A stretch of 64,000 nucleotides of DNA, taken from contig NZ_CP017774.1 in the NCBI RefSeq assembly GCF_001857965.1, positions 3,658,001-3,722,000 on the forward strand, written 5' to 3'. Origin of the DNA: Flavobacterium commune (GTDB taxonomy: Bacteria > Bacteroidota > Bacteroidia > Flavobacteriales > Flavobacteriaceae). The notes under the pieces were generated by a model that was not told the origin of the DNA, searched no databases, and worked only from the letters and a program-made list of their open reading frames with translations. How positions within the stretch are numbered: the first letter of the stretch is position 1; each line of letters opens with the position of its first letter. Shown one piece after another: positions 28,501-36,282 of the stretch. The position numbers and the translations under genes were made by a program.

Positions 28501-29503
28501 TTATTGTTAAGATTGCTGATGTACTATTACCACTAGAAACTGCTAAATAATCACTATCTCCTGAAAAAGAACTGGAAATTGTATAGTTTCCTGAATTCAG
28601 TTTTCCAAGTGAGGGAACATTTGTTAAATCTAAATTTAAAGTTGCAACTCCACTAGCATTCGTAACAGCTGTACCTACTGAAGTGCCATTAATATAAAAG
28701 GCAATCGTTTTTCCTGATATACCAGTAGTTGTTTGATAATTGGAATAGAATGTTGAAGTCAATGTAACAGAACTTCCATAAAGACCTGTAACATTTGTTG
28801 CCACTAAAGCTCCATAATTAGCCGTAAATAGTACAGCATTCGCTGCTCCTCCTCCAGCAACAGTAAAAACATTTGAAGTTTGCTGACTTGTTGGAGATGA
28901 AGTTGATCCTACGCGTAAACTATAATTTAGAATTGAATAATTTACCGATGGTGATGGACTATAAGTTGGAGTATAACTATTTGCGGTTATAGCCTTATTA
29001 TTAATACTTCCTCCAGCTGTTGATGGAGGAATAAAACTAGTGGTATTAAAAGTTCCATTACCACCACCGGTTCCTGAAATTGTATAATTAACAATCACAC
29101 TTGTACTTAATGGAAGTCCTACTGCTGCAAATTGATACCCTCCATCTGTAAACAAAACTTCTGCACTTAAACCTGAACTTTGCCCTGTAGCTGTTAATAC
29201 AAATGACACTCCTAGATGTTTTATATTAATCAAAAACTGATCATAATATATATTTCCATTTGCATCTGCTACAGTCGATCGATTATGATCACTGGTACAT
29301 ACCTGAGGTGTTTCATCAAAATGTAACAATACCGTTTCTCCAGGTTGCCAACCCGAACCTGTAACTATAACAGTATCTCCTGGTTGATAATCATCTTTAT
29401 CAGTCGTGACAGTTGCCTGACTAAAAGCCACATTTGCAAAAAACAAATTGGCAATCAAAAAAACAAATAAGAAAAAACGAGATTGGGGTAGAATTGTTTT
29501 CAT
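22535..29503 (-). CDS. Giant T9SS-secreted MBG-repeat protein
   Basis: A 2322-residue surface or secreted protein. Residues 1-28 are a signal peptide. Residues 29-120 begin with TTDKDDYQPGDTVIVTG, a small beta domain; about 232-335 form a bacterial Ig-like domain (TLTSTFYSNYQTTTGISGKT). From 336 a diverged MBG-type repeat leads into 20 near-identical repeats of 77 residues (413-1952, unit ending in NLTIGK or DLTIDL) and one diverged copy (1953-2028). Then come a beta-rich segment, a cysteine-rich block (KVKLCHRTG, CQELCVDES, AHLAHGDFLG, about 2190-2235) and a C-terminal T9SS type A sorting domain (AYPNPSSSQFS to the end). Export through the T9SS and exposure at the surface follow from family knowledge; an adhesive or gliding role is inference. 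No enzyme domain is visible. Confidence 0.92.
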   Translation of the reverse strand: MKTILPQSRFFLFVFLIANLFFANVAFSQATVTTDKDDYQPGDTVIVTGSGWQPGETVLLHFDETPQVCTSDHNRSTVADANGNIYYDQFLINIKHLGVSFVLTATGQSSGLSAEVLFTDGGYQFAAVGLPLSTSVIVNYTISGTGGGNGTFNTTSFIPPSTAGGSINNKAITANSYTPTYSPSPSVNYSILNYSLRVGSTSSPTSQQTSNVFTVAGGGAANAVLFTANYGALVATNVTGLYGSSVTLTSTFYSNYQTTTGISGKTIAFYINGTSVGTAVTNASGVATLNLDLTNVPSLGKLNSGNYTISSSFSGDSDYLAVSSGNSTSAILTINKKVATVTANAKSKIYGDVNPALDAVVTGIVNGDELDYSLSTTAVHFSGVGNYPIEVTLGANPNYSITPTNALLTIGERNITITADAKSKTYGEADPALTYQISSGSLVTGDSFSGSLSRDTGEIVGDYAITQGSVALNSNYTLTYVGANLTIGKRDITITADAKSKTYGEADPALTYQISSGSLAFSDSFSGSLSRDTGEIVGNYAITQGSVALNSNYALSYVGANLTIGKRDITITADAKSKTYGEADPALTYQISSGSLAFSDSFSGSLSRDTGEIVGDYAITQGSVALNSNYTLTYVGADLTIDLRSVEITADARSKTYGEADPALTYQISSGSLVTGDSFSGSLSRDTGEIVGNYAITQGSVALNSNYALSYVGANLTIGKRDITITADAKSKTYGEADPALTYQISSGSLVTGDSFSGSLSRDTGEIVGNYAITQGSVALNSNYALSYVGANLTIGKRDITITADAKSKTYGEADPALTYQISSGSLVTGDSFSGSLSRDTGEIVGNYAITQGSVALNSNYALTYVGANLTIGKRDITITADAKSKTYGEADPALTYQISSGSLVTGDSFSGSLSRDTGEIVGNYAITQGSVALNSNYALTYVGADLTIDLRSVEITADAKSKTYGEADPALTYQISSGSLVTGDSFSGSLSRDTGEIVGDYAITQGSVALNSNYTLTYVGADLTIDLRSVEITADARSKTYGEADPALTYQISSGSLVTGDSFSGSLSRDTGEIVGNYAITQGSVALNSNYALSYVGANLTIGKRDITITADAKSKTYGEADPALTYQISSGSLVTGDSFSGSLSRDTGEIVGNYAITQGSVALNSNYALTYVGANLTIGKRDITITADAKSKTYGEADPALTYQISSGSLVTGDSFSGSLSRDTGEIVGNYAITQGSVALNSNYALTYVGADLTIDLRSVEITADAKSKTYGEADPALTYQISSGSLVTGDSFSGSLSRDTGEIVGDYAITQGSVALNSNYTLTYVGADLTIDLRSVEITADARSKTYGEADPALTYQISSGSLVTGDSFSGSLSRDTGEIVGDYAITQGSVALNSNYALTYVGANLTIGKRDITITADAKSKTYGEADPALTYQISSGSLVTGDSFSGSLSRDTGEIVGNYAITQGSVALNSNYALTYVGANLTIGKRDITITADAKSKTYGEADPALTYQISSGSLVTGDSFSGSLSRDTGEIVGNYAITQGSVALNSNYALTYVGANLTIGKRDITITADAKSKTYGEADPALTYQISSGSLAFSDSFSGSLSRDTGEIVGDYAITQGSVTLNSNYALSYVGANLTIGKRDITITADAKSKTYGEADPALTYQITSGSLVTGDSFSGSLSRDTGEIVGDYAITQGSVALNSNYALSYVGANLTIGKRDITITADAKSKTYGEADPALTYQITSGSLAFSDSFSGSLSRDTGEIVGNYAITRGSVALNSNYALSYVGANLTIGKRDITITADAKSKTYGEADPVLTYQISSGSLVTGDSFSGSLSRDTGEIVGNYAITQGSVALNSNYTLTYVGANLTIGKRDITITADAKSKTYGEADPALTYQISSGSLVTGDSFSGSLSRDTGEIVGDYAITQGSVALNSNYTLTYVVANLTIGKRDITITADAKFKCFGVSDPGLTAQLTSGSIISGDTVSGQLERNSGESAGVYAINKGTYTYGNNYNETYISANLTINSQITATFTRTNPNHYFGLSGDQTSKITVIPSGGIGPYTVTITMDRSLISNYINSSGDESWIPDPITMPATTSSYNIVLPSSGSNTQGNPYTITTGVQTAVGYSIKVGLIDDAGFTATITDSKGCTITTEKIFIHGEDVRCFAGKSGVAKVKLCHRTGNTKNPCQELCVDESAVAAHLAHGDFLGTCTPNCEAPTLLTKSSLATKGKVMEVEVEIDPFSVIAYPNPSSSQFSLVVNSESQEKVEVLVYDMLARLIKRIETKDEEIISFGEDLPSGEYLVLVRQGEKRKSVNVIKK
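23648..28267 (-). repeat. Array of 20 in-frame 231-bp repeats inside the MBG gene
   Basis: The period is exactly 231 bp (77 codons) over 4620 bp. Units differ at a few places only: SLVTGD or SLAFSD; GNYAIT or GDYAIT; NYALSY, NYALTY or NYTLTY; the unit end GANLTIGK or GADLTIDL with the following RDITITADAKSK or RSVEITADARSK. Two adjacent four-unit blocks (25461-26384 and 26385-27308) look identical. At both ends of the array a unit is diverged (28268-28500 and about 23420-23647), so only the interior has been homogenised. Confidence 0.95.
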
Positions 29504-29729
29504 ACGCGAGGGATTTAAATAAAAAAATGTATGCTAAATTGAATAATTGAAATCAATAGAATGAGGTTTCTATTTGTCTGAAAAACAATATTGTTTTTAC
29601 TTTTATTTCATTTAATTCATATCTAATTTAGATACAATAATTTTATTTATTCCACATTCCCGATGAAGTGTTAAAAAAAACTATAAACTACATAGCCTGT
29701 TGTTTTTAAGTCATTTATAAAGAATATTT

Positions 29730-30773
29730 CTAAAAAACAATCGAAAAAGTAGCCCCTTTATTTACACCCTCACTATTGGCAATAAGAATTCCTTGATTCT
29801 TTTCTATAATTTGTCGGCATAAATACAGACCTATTCCTGTTGAAGATTCGTCAGAAGTCCCTAAACGGCTCATATTAGTAAATTTAGCAAATACTTTTTC
29901 ATTGTCCTTACTATCAAAACCAACGCCTTGATCAATAATTTTTATAACTATTTTTCCATTTTCATTAAAAACATCTAACTGTATTTTTGAATCCGAAAAA
30001 GAAAATTTAATCGCATTGTGAAGCAAATTAAAAATTACTCTTGTCAATAATTCTGCATCAATTTTCAGACTAACACTTTCGATAGCAACATTCCTAATCA
30101 ATTCAATTTTTTTAACAGCCATAGACTGTCTCAATTGAGTACCTATTGCATCAATCATCGTTTTCAAATTGATTTCTTTAACTTCAACAGCCGTTTGCAG
30201 TATCTCATCCTGATCTTTCAGCATTTTTACAAACTTCTCAATGTATTGAAACTGCTCGTCTGACGACTGATAAATCATTTGGGCTAATTCCTTTACATTT
30301 TCAGGAGGATTAGTCCCTAAAATCATTGTTGCCAATGATTTGGGATTTCCGGCAAAAGTCCTTAAATCATGAGAAAGCAAATAAATCAAATTTTGTTTTT
30401 CGGTAATAAATTTTTCACTCTCTGAAATAGAATCCTGAATATTGGATAATAACAAACCTACTTCGTCTGAAAAATCTAAGGGCAATTTTGTAACTGTTCG
30501 ACTTAACTTATAATCATTCAAAGCTTTTGAAGCCAATTCTAAAGGCTGAATTAATTTTTTCAATAATATTAAGGTTACAACCGTAGCTAATAAGGTCATT
30601 ACTAATGAAAAAAGCAATAAACCAGCGCTTGAAAAGTTATTTTTTGAATACAGTACAAAAAACAAAATCCCTATTAGAGGAATATGAATTCCTATGAAAG
30701 CTACAAAAAGAAACTTAAACGCATAACTTTTTTTAAGAAAACCTATTGAAGATAGTTTTTTATAAAATTCCAT
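29730..30773 (-). CDS. Membrane-bound sensor histidine kinase
   Basis: A 347-residue two-component kinase. Two membrane helices (about 18-43 and 49-72) have almost no periplasmic loop between them, so it probably senses within or near the membrane. A HAMP-like linker (about 73-125) leads to the dimerisation helix with the phospho-acceptor His135 in LLSHDLRTF; the residue after T is F where most kinases have P. The ATPase domain has NLLHNAIKFS, DQGVGF and STGIGLYLC. No response regulator gene is adjacent; it is divergent from the SGNH hydrolase gene. A TACATTTG -7-like box lies at 30799-30806 on the minus strand. Confidence 0.9.
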   Translation of the reverse strand: MEFYKKLSSIGFLKKSYAFKFLFVAFIGIHIPLIGILFFVLYSKNNFSSAGLLLFSLVMTLLATVVTLILLKKLIQPLELASKALNDYKLSRTVTKLPLDFSDEVGLLLSNIQDSISESEKFITEKQNLIYLLSHDLRTFAGNPKSLATMILGTNPPENVKELAQMIYQSSDEQFQYIEKFVKMLKDQDEILQTAVEVKEINLKTMIDAIGTQLRQSMAVKKIELIRNVAIESVSLKIDAELLTRVIFNLLHNAIKFSFSDSKIQLDVFNENGKIVIKIIDQGVGFDSKDNEKVFAKFTNMSRLGTSDESSTGIGLYLCRQIIEKNQGILIANSEGVNKGATFSIVF

Positions 30774-30887
30774 AAATTCATATTATTTGAGACAAGACCA
30801 AATGTACGAAAAAACTATATTTTTTCTTATCTATTAAAAATTATTTTTTAAGAAAAATCAGAAATACTAACTTCAAAATAATTTCCT

Positions 30888-30895
30888 TAGTTTTG
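30888..30895 (+). promoter_or_regulatory. -7 box ahead of the SGNH hydrolase gene
   Basis: TAGTTTTG matches TAnnTTTG and lies 39 nt before the start codon at 30935. No clear -33 element was found. Confidence 0.4.
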
Positions 30896-30934
30896 CTTTC
30901 CAGCCCATATCGAATCTAATCCATAACTATCACA

Positions 30935-31561
30935 ATGCAAGACTGGCCTTATTTAGCAAAATACCAACAAGAAAACGCATTACTGCCTCTTCCTGTAAAT
31001 GCTGAAAACCGTGTTGTGTTTTTAGGCGATTCCATAACTGAATTCTGGAGTAAAGAACAGCCTTCATTTTTTCAAAATAAATCTTATATCAATCGGGGAA
31101 TCAGTGGTCAAACTACTCCGCAAATGCTGCTGCGTTTTAGAGCAGATGTCATTGCATTACATCCTAAAATAGTTATTATTTTAGCTGGCGGAAATGATAT
31201 TGCAGGGAATACGGGAGCTTCAACAACTAAAATGATTACTGATAATATTTATTCGATGATTGAACTGGCTCATGTTCACAATATAAAAGTGATACTTTGC
31301 TCTGTTCTTCCTGCTAATTTTTTCTATTGGAATCCAAAAGAAAAACCAGCGGAACGAATTATTGAATTAAATCAACTGTTAGAAAATTATGCGCTTGTCA
31401 ATAAAATTCCATTTGTTGATTATTATTCGGCAATGGTTGACGATCAAAAAGGCTTAAAAACCGAATTTTCAGAAGATAGGGTTCATCCCAACAAAGCAGG
31501 ATATGAAATTATGAGTCCACTAATTGAAAAAGCTATTCAACTCACTATAAAAAATCTATAA
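30935..31561 (+). CDS. SGNH/GDSL-type esterase or hydrolase
   Basis: A 208-residue single-domain hydrolase. The catalytic blocks are all present: VFLGDSITEFW (Ser in block I, about 28-38), NRGISGQTT (Gly block II), AGGNDIAGNT (Asn block III) and DRVHPNKAGY (Asp-His block V, near 180). I see no signal peptide, so it may act in the cytoplasm. Relatives hydrolyse acetylated sugars or lysophospholipids; the substrate here is not clear. It is followed 12 nt later by an aldo/keto reductase, which suggests an operon. Confidence 0.88.
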   Translation: MQDWPYLAKYQQENALLPLPVNAENRVVFLGDSITEFWSKEQPSFFQNKSYINRGISGQTTPQMLLRFRADVIALHPKIVIILAGGNDIAGNTGASTTKMITDNIYSMIELAHVHNIKVILCSVLPANFFYWNPKEKPAERIIELNQLLENYALVNKIPFVDYYSAMVDDQKGLKTEFSEDRVHPNKAGYEIMSPLIEKAIQLTIKNL

Positions 31562-31573
31562 AACAAACAAAAA

Positions 31574-32560
31574 ATGAACTATCGTAAACTAGGAAAAACA
31601 AACTTTGAAATATCCGAAATTGCTCTTGGTACCTGGCAGGTGGGCGGCAAATGGGGCTCGCCTTTTAATGACAAAACCGCCGATGAACTATTGAATACAG
31701 CTATTGACAAAGGCATCAATTTTATTGACACTGCCGATGTTTATGAAAACGGATTGAGTGAAAAAGCGGTGGGCAGACTCATTCGTTCCCGCTCTGAACG
31801 TATTTATGTGGCTACTAAATGTGGACGTCACATCAATCCGCATGTTAACGAAGGTTATCAGCCTAAGGTTTTACAAAAATATGTCGAAGACAGTTTGAAA
31901 CGTCTTCAATTAGATACTATCGATCTTATTCAGTTACACTGTCCTCCTACTGAAGTTTTTTATCGTCCGGAAATTTTTGAGCTTTTTGACAAACTAAAGC
32001 AAGAAGGAAAAATTTTAAATCTTGGAGTTAGTGTCGAAAAAGTAGAAGAAGGACTTAAAGCGATGGAGTTTTCAAATGTCACTTCGATTCAAATCATTTT
32101 CAATCTTTTCAGACAGCGTCCATCGGAGTTACTTTTTAAGGAAGCTCAGAAAAAAGATGTGGGAATCATTGCCCGTGTTCCATTAGCCAGCGGATTGTTG
32201 ACAGGAAAATTCTCTGAAAAATCTATTTTTGACAGCAAAGATCATCGTTTTTTTAATCGTGAAGGAGCTGCATTTGACAAAGGAGAAACTTTCTCCGGAA
32301 TAAATTACGAATTAGGTTTGATTGCCGTGGACGAACTAAAAAAACTATTCCCTGAAGTTCAAAACCTGGCTCCTATTGCCTTACAATGGATTTTAAGTTT
32401 TAGTGAAGTAAGTTGTATTATTCCTGGTGCTTCAACGGAAAGTCATGTATTATCTAATCTTTCAACGTTTGATTTACCGGCATTAACTCCTGAAAAAATT
32501 GCGGCTATGAACGAGATTTACAATCATTATATCAAAAAAGAAGTACACCATTTGTGGTAA
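31574..32560 (+). CDS. Aldo/keto reductase
   Basis: A 328-residue NAD(P)H-dependent oxidoreductase. The family tetrad is visible: Asp and Tyr in NFIDTADVYENGLSE (about 49-63), Lys in YVATKCGRH, and His in LIQLHCPP. It has the C-terminal cofactor segment CIIPGASTESHVLSNL. It resembles the YajO/IolS-type branch rather than the xylose reductases. Substrate unknown. It forms a likely two-gene operon with the SGNH hydrolase, with a shared terminator after it. Confidence 0.92.
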   Translation: MNYRKLGKTNFEISEIALGTWQVGGKWGSPFNDKTADELLNTAIDKGINFIDTADVYENGLSEKAVGRLIRSRSERIYVATKCGRHINPHVNEGYQPKVLQKYVEDSLKRLQLDTIDLIQLHCPPTEVFYRPEIFELFDKLKQEGKILNLGVSVEKVEEGLKAMEFSNVTSIQIIFNLFRQRPSELLFKEAQKKDVGIIARVPLASGLLTGKFSEKSIFDSKDHRFFNREGAAFDKGETFSGINYELGLIAVDELKKLFPEVQNLAPIALQWILSFSEVSCIIPGASTESHVLSNLSTFDLPALTPEKIAAMNEIYNHYIKKEVHHLW

Positions 32561-32580
32561 AAGAGTATCCTTATTAAACA

Positions 32581-32617
32581 AAAAATCCGTTCTGATAGCT
32601 AATCGGGACGGATTTTT
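32581..32617. terminator. Bidirectional terminator between the aldo/keto reductase and the 32616 gene
   Basis: Stem arms 32581-32596 and 32602-32617 pair with two mismatches (core AAAAATCCGT / ACGGATTTTT). The stop codon of the minus-strand lipoprotein gene lies within the right arm. Confidence 0.78.
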
Positions 32618-33071
32618 ATTTGATTTTCTTTATTTCTTCAAATACAAATTCGGGATTAGAATAATCAATGGTATCTCCTTTTAAAAACGAAGGAATTCCC
32701 ATGTAAACCGAAATTACACCTTTACCTAACAGTAATTTGTTTTTACGTTTCAGTAGTGCAATGGGATATCTTTTCAAAACTCCGCCACCATAAGGCTGAT
32801 AATAAAAACTTCCTTTTATCGTATCTCCACTAATAATCCCCCTTATCTCACCGGAATCTTTACTGACTCCTCCATATCGAATTTCATATTGACCAAAAAA
32901 CCGGTTGTCCTCCAGTTTTATAAAATTAAGAAATGCCGTATCCTTATCGTTTATCGCCCGATAATGAAATTGTTTGCCTTCCTTATTCGCATCTGCACAA
33001 CCAAAAACTATAACAGCAAAGAGAATACAAAAACCAATTAAACCTTTACTTTTTTCCAATATCAGATTCAT
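32616..33071 (-). CDS. Uncharacterised lipoprotein
   Basis: A 151-residue protein with a signal peptide ending in VIVFGC (lipidated Cys about residue 25). The mature part is a small beta-rich domain (FFGQYEIRYGG, GDTIKGSFYYQP) such as is found in many flavobacterial lipoproteins of unknown role. It converges with the aldo/keto reductase and diverges from the serine hydrolase gene. I do not recognise the family. Confidence 0.68.
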   Translation of the reverse strand: MNLILEKSKGLIGFCILFAVIVFGCADANKEGKQFHYRAINDKDTAFLNFIKLEDNRFFGQYEIRYGGVSKDSGEIRGIISGDTIKGSFYYQPYGGGVLKRYPIALLKRKNKLLLGKGVISVYMGIPSFLKGDTIDYSNPEFVFEEIKKIK

Positions 33072-33232
33072 TCTTTTATCACTTTAGCAGCAAAGATAAA
33101 ATTTCTATTTTTAGAAATAACGTTGATTTTTTAATAGCTAAAATTCCGAATTAGCTTATTTACAGTTCATTTATACTATAAAATAATTCTTTCATTATAT
33201 TTGAAATTCAAAAACTTCAACCAGCCGAGATA

Positions 33233-34549
33233 ATGAACAAAATAATCCTCTTTTTATTTTTAAGCTCAATTCTCCGTTTTTCTTCTTACGGGCAAAACAT
33301 AAATAAAGAAAAAATAGATCAATTTCTGGATGTACTTGCATCACAAGACTTAGCTATGGGCAGTCTTAGCATTTCTCAAAACGGCAATTTACTTTATCAA
33401 AAAGCAATTGGCTACAGTTCTATTGATAAAAAAACACCTGCAACCGTATCTACCAAATACCGAATTGGTTCTGCAACAAAAATGTTTACAGCCGTCCTGA
33501 TTTTTCAATTAATCGAAGAAGGCAAAATCAAACTGGAACAAAAATTAAGTGATTTTTATCCAAATCTACCCAATGCAAATAAAATCACTATTAGCGATAT
33601 GCTTTACCACCGGAGCGGTTTGCATGATTACACTAAGGAAACCAATTATCCTGAATGGATGGAAAAGCCTAAAACTCACGATGAACTACTCGAAATTATA
33701 AAAGAAAAAGGAAGCGATTTTGAACCCGATACCAAAGCGGATTATTCTAACAGCAACTATCTTTTATTAGGTTATATCATTGAAAACAAATGTAAAATAC
33801 CTTATGCAAAGGCAATTGAGAAAAGGATAACTTCTAAACTCAAACTTAAAGACACTTATTACGGAAGTATTTCCAACATAAAAAACGATGAAAGCGGCTC
33901 TTTCAAATATTCCGACAATAAGTGGAATACCTTTAAAAAAACAAACTTGGGCATACACGGAGGAGCTGGCGCACTTATCTCGACACCAACAGATATGACT
34001 GTATTTATAAATGCCTTATTTACCAATAAACTTGTAAATAAATCCAGCCTGTCTAAAATGAAAAACCTTATTGATGACTATGGTATGGGACTTTTTTCAA
34101 ATAAGTATGGTACCCAAACCAGCTTTGGACACAACGGAAGAGTCGAAGAGTTTTACACCGCAGCATGGTATTTCCCAAAACAAAAATTATCATTTGCCTA
34201 CTGTACCAACGGAATCCTTTATCCAAGAACCGATTTGATTGAAGGAATTCTAAAAATATGTTTTAATCAAGAATTCACAATTCCTTTTTCTAAAAACTAC
34301 AACTTAAAACCGGAAGATTTAGACCAATATCTTGGTCAATATTCATCAGGTCAAATTGTAGTCAACTGCACTAAAAACAACACTAAATTATTGATTGAAT
34401 CAAAAGGGAAAACATTTGAAGTTGAAGCCATTGGTGACAATTATTTCATGAATAAAGACTTAGGCTATTTTTTCGAATTTAATCCCGAAAAAAAGAATCT
34501 CCTAATTAAAGAAACTGACAATATTTATTTTCTAAAAAAAGTAAATTAA
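33233..34549 (+). CDS. Serine hydrolase of the beta-lactamase / penicillin-binding type
   Basis: A 438-residue exported hydrolase. The signal peptide covers about 1-20 (ending SSYGQN). The class C catalytic motifs are present: SATK in IGSATKMFTA (the nucleophile Ser about residue 82) and YSN in DYSNSNYLLLGY. The HxG motif of the family is probably GHNG (about 300-303). Residues 350-438 form a small beta-barrel tail typical of the DUF3471-like domains in this family. The substrate may be a D-amino acid peptide or an ester; a lactamase role is not implied. TATATTTG at 33196-33203 is a plausible -7 box. Confidence 0.88.
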   Translation: MNKIILFLFLSSILRFSSYGQNINKEKIDQFLDVLASQDLAMGSLSISQNGNLLYQKAIGYSSIDKKTPATVSTKYRIGSATKMFTAVLIFQLIEEGKIKLEQKLSDFYPNLPNANKITISDMLYHRSGLHDYTKETNYPEWMEKPKTHDELLEIIKEKGSDFEPDTKADYSNSNYLLLGYIIENKCKIPYAKAIEKRITSKLKLKDTYYGSISNIKNDESGSFKYSDNKWNTFKKTNLGIHGGAGALISTPTDMTVFINALFTNKLVNKSSLSKMKNLIDDYGMGLFSNKYGTQTSFGHNGRVEEFYTAAWYFPKQKLSFAYCTNGILYPRTDLIEGILKICFNQEFTIPFSKNYNLKPEDLDQYLGQYSSGQIVVNCTKNNTKLLIESKGKTFEVEAIGDNYFMNKDLGYFFEFNPEKKNLLIKETDNIYFLKKVN

Positions 34550-34578
34550 CTTTCAATCAAAATCAAAAATCCTGCTTT

Positions 34579-35076
34579 ATGACACTGGAAACAAGCTATA
34601 CTTTTTCGACTACTATTGAAATTATAGGAATCAATCCGTTTGTTTATGTGCCTAAAGAAATCTTAAAGCATATTTTTGAAAAAGCAGCGAAATCCAAAGG
34701 TCCTATTCCTGTAAAAGGAGCTGTCAATTCTATTCCTTACACCCAAACTTTAATGAAATTTAAAGGCGAGTGGCGCTTGTACATCAATACCAAAATGCTT
34801 AAAAACTCTCCTAAAAGAATTGGAGAACAAATAGAAATAAGCATCAGCTATGATTCCGAAAAAAGAGAAATCCCCATACATCCCAAACTTTCAGAAGCTT
34901 TAGCTGAAAACGAAGCTGCTAATAACGTATTTCAAAATTTACGTCCTTCATTACAGCATGAAATCATCCGCTATATTGCTAATTTAAAAACAGAGGAAAG
35001 CATCGATAAAAATATTCCAAAAGCCATTGCGTTTTTATTGGGAAAAGGAAAATTTGTGGGGAGAGAAAAGCCTTGA
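34579..35076 (+). CDS. DUF1905 / YdeI (OmpD-associated) family protein
   Basis: A 165-residue soluble protein. The N-terminal half (about 1-100) is a DUF1905 beta-barrel (IGINPFVYVPKEILKHIF, then GEWRLYINTKMLK), and the C-terminal half is the YdeI-like helical domain (LRPSLQHEIIRYIANLKTEE, read in parts). Such proteins are common stress or housekeeping proteins of unknown function. It starts 29 nt after the serine hydrolase stop, so they may be co-transcribed. Confidence 0.85.
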   Translation: MTLETSYTFSTTIEIIGINPFVYVPKEILKHIFEKAAKSKGPIPVKGAVNSIPYTQTLMKFKGEWRLYINTKMLKNSPKRIGEQIEISISYDSEKREIPIHPKLSEALAENEAANNVFQNLRPSLQHEIIRYIANLKTEESIDKNIPKAIAFLLGKGKFVGREKP

Positions 35077-35121
35077 TACTTTTTTTGTAAGAATATTTTA
35101 ATATATTTGAAAATAAATAAA

Positions 35122-35205
35122 GCGAAACAAACCTTCGCCAATCTACCCAATTTTAGATGTATATACGAAGGTTTGTTTCGCCTATAAACGAGTTAGCTGT
35201 AAACC
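35122..35205. repeat. Hairpin plus cassette-end-like sequence ahead of the 35219 gene
   Basis: A perfect 16-bp inverted repeat (GCGAAACAAACCTTCG at 35122-35137 and its complement at 35166-35181) with a 28-nt loop is followed 10 nt later by GTTAGCTGTAAACC at 35192-35205. That last element is the reverse complement, with one mismatch, of GGTCTACAGCTAAC at 36156-36169 downstream of the gene. GTTAGCT/AGCTAAC resemble the outer R'/R'' boxes of integron attC sites, apart from one base. I do not see the expected AGCTAAC partner on the left, so this may be a partial or degenerate site. Confidence 0.55.
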
Positions 35206-35218
35206 AAGAGAAACCTAA

Positions 35219-36154
35219 ATGGCAAAGAATATTGTTTTCCCATACGTAACCTTCAACAGATTTGTTGATGAAGCGATTATAAAAAAACTATCTCTTTTTT
35301 ATGATAATATTTATATAGGGGACGGACGTTTTAGTATTATATCAGGTGTTTCTAAATTAGAAATGAATGAGGAAAATCAGTCCTTATTCTACGAAAATGC
35401 TGTTTGGAGTTTTCTGAAAGACAATAATGTTGTAAAAACTTATCCTTATTTCAAGGACAAGTTTGAAGGACAAGATAAAGAAGTACTAGAATTAACCAAA
35501 CAATTAGAAAAGTTATTTCAAAAAGAGAGAACAAATGGAAATTTCCCAAAACATCCTAGTGAAGAACAATTAGCGGAAATGAAGAAAGAATATTTTAACC
35601 ATTTCTTTCTAACTCACGACCTTTCAATTAGATTAGACACAATACATTTAAGAAAATTGGATGATCTTGCAGAATACTATCCCCTCTTAAGAACTTATGA
35701 CACACTTAAATCTGATGATAAAAAAAGCCAAGTAATTCAGTTTGTCTTAAATGATATTCCAGAGCCTGACTACAATACTTCTTGGGACCATATAATTGAA
35801 TTTAGAACAGATGAAGAAATAAGAAATAAGTATTTAGCTCTAACGAACTGGATAAATAAGGTTTCAAATTCAAACTCAAAACTATCAGAAATTAAAGAAG
35901 AATACGATTTTTTATATAGTGAATACATTAAACATTTTAAACTTCACAAAATGAAATTTAATAATTCGACACTTGAAGTTATAGTAAATTCGACAGCTAA
36001 TTTTTTAGCAAATATGGCTTCTGGAAACTATGTTAGTTCTATAAAGGATTTGTTTCAGTTCAACATCAAAAATGCGAACTTACTTCAAGAAGAAGCTAAG
36101 TTACCTGGTAAAGAAATAGCATACATATTCCATTCAAATGAAAAATTTAAATAA
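35219..36154 (+). CDS. Uncharacterised 311-residue protein in a cassette-like setting
   Basis: A soluble protein with no signal or membrane helix until the last 60 residues. Residues about 85-130 are strongly charged and helical (KEVLELTKQLEKLFQKERTN). The C-terminal half has PEPDYNTSWDHIIEFRTDEE, then LALTNWINKV and HFKLHKMKFNNSTLEVIV; I recall this layout (P-x5-T-x-W-x-x-I-x-E-F) from a widespread uncharacterised family. Base composition is not visibly different from its neighbours. It is framed 14 nt before its start and 2 nt after its stop by a 14-bp inverted pair. Function unknown; possible cargo of an integron-like cassette. Confidence 0.75.
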   Translation: MAKNIVFPYVTFNRFVDEAIIKKLSLFYDNIYIGDGRFSIISGVSKLEMNEENQSLFYENAVWSFLKDNNVVKTYPYFKDKFEGQDKEVLELTKQLEKLFQKERTNGNFPKHPSEEQLAEMKKEYFNHFFLTHDLSIRLDTIHLRKLDDLAEYYPLLRTYDTLKSDDKKSQVIQFVLNDIPEPDYNTSWDHIIEFRTDEEIRNKYLALTNWINKVSNSNSKLSEIKEEYDFLYSEYIKHFKLHKMKFNNSTLEVIVNSTANFLANMASGNYVSSIKDLFQFNIKNANLLQEEAKLPGKEIAYIFHSNEKFK

Positions 36155-36155
36155 T

Positions 36156-36169
36156 GGTCTACAGCTAAC
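36156..36169. repeat. Downstream member of the inverted pair (R''-like AGCTAAC end)
   Basis: GGTCTACAGCTAAC matches the reverse complement of 35192-35205 at 13 of 14 positions and lies 2 nt after the stop codon of the orphan gene. It is followed by AAGGTATTGCCAAAAGC, which might be the next part of an attC-like site; I found no clear GTTRRRY partner further on. Confidence 0.5.
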
Positions 36170-36282
36170 AAGGTATTGCCAAAAGCGGGGCTGAACGGCT
36201 TCGATTGAACTTTTTTACTAAATTTAAACTGTGGTATTTCTATTGAGCGGCAGACCAGACCGCGCGGATATATCAACGCAAC

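Noticed and set aside
29504..29729. Possible small gene or riboswitch upstream of the MBG gene
   Set aside because: Only AT-rich sequence without an open frame, a convincing promoter or a conserved RNA pattern that I recognise.
35122..36169. Insertion sequence or transposon
   Set aside because: The enclosed protein shows no transposase or integrase motif, and no flanking target-site duplication was visible.
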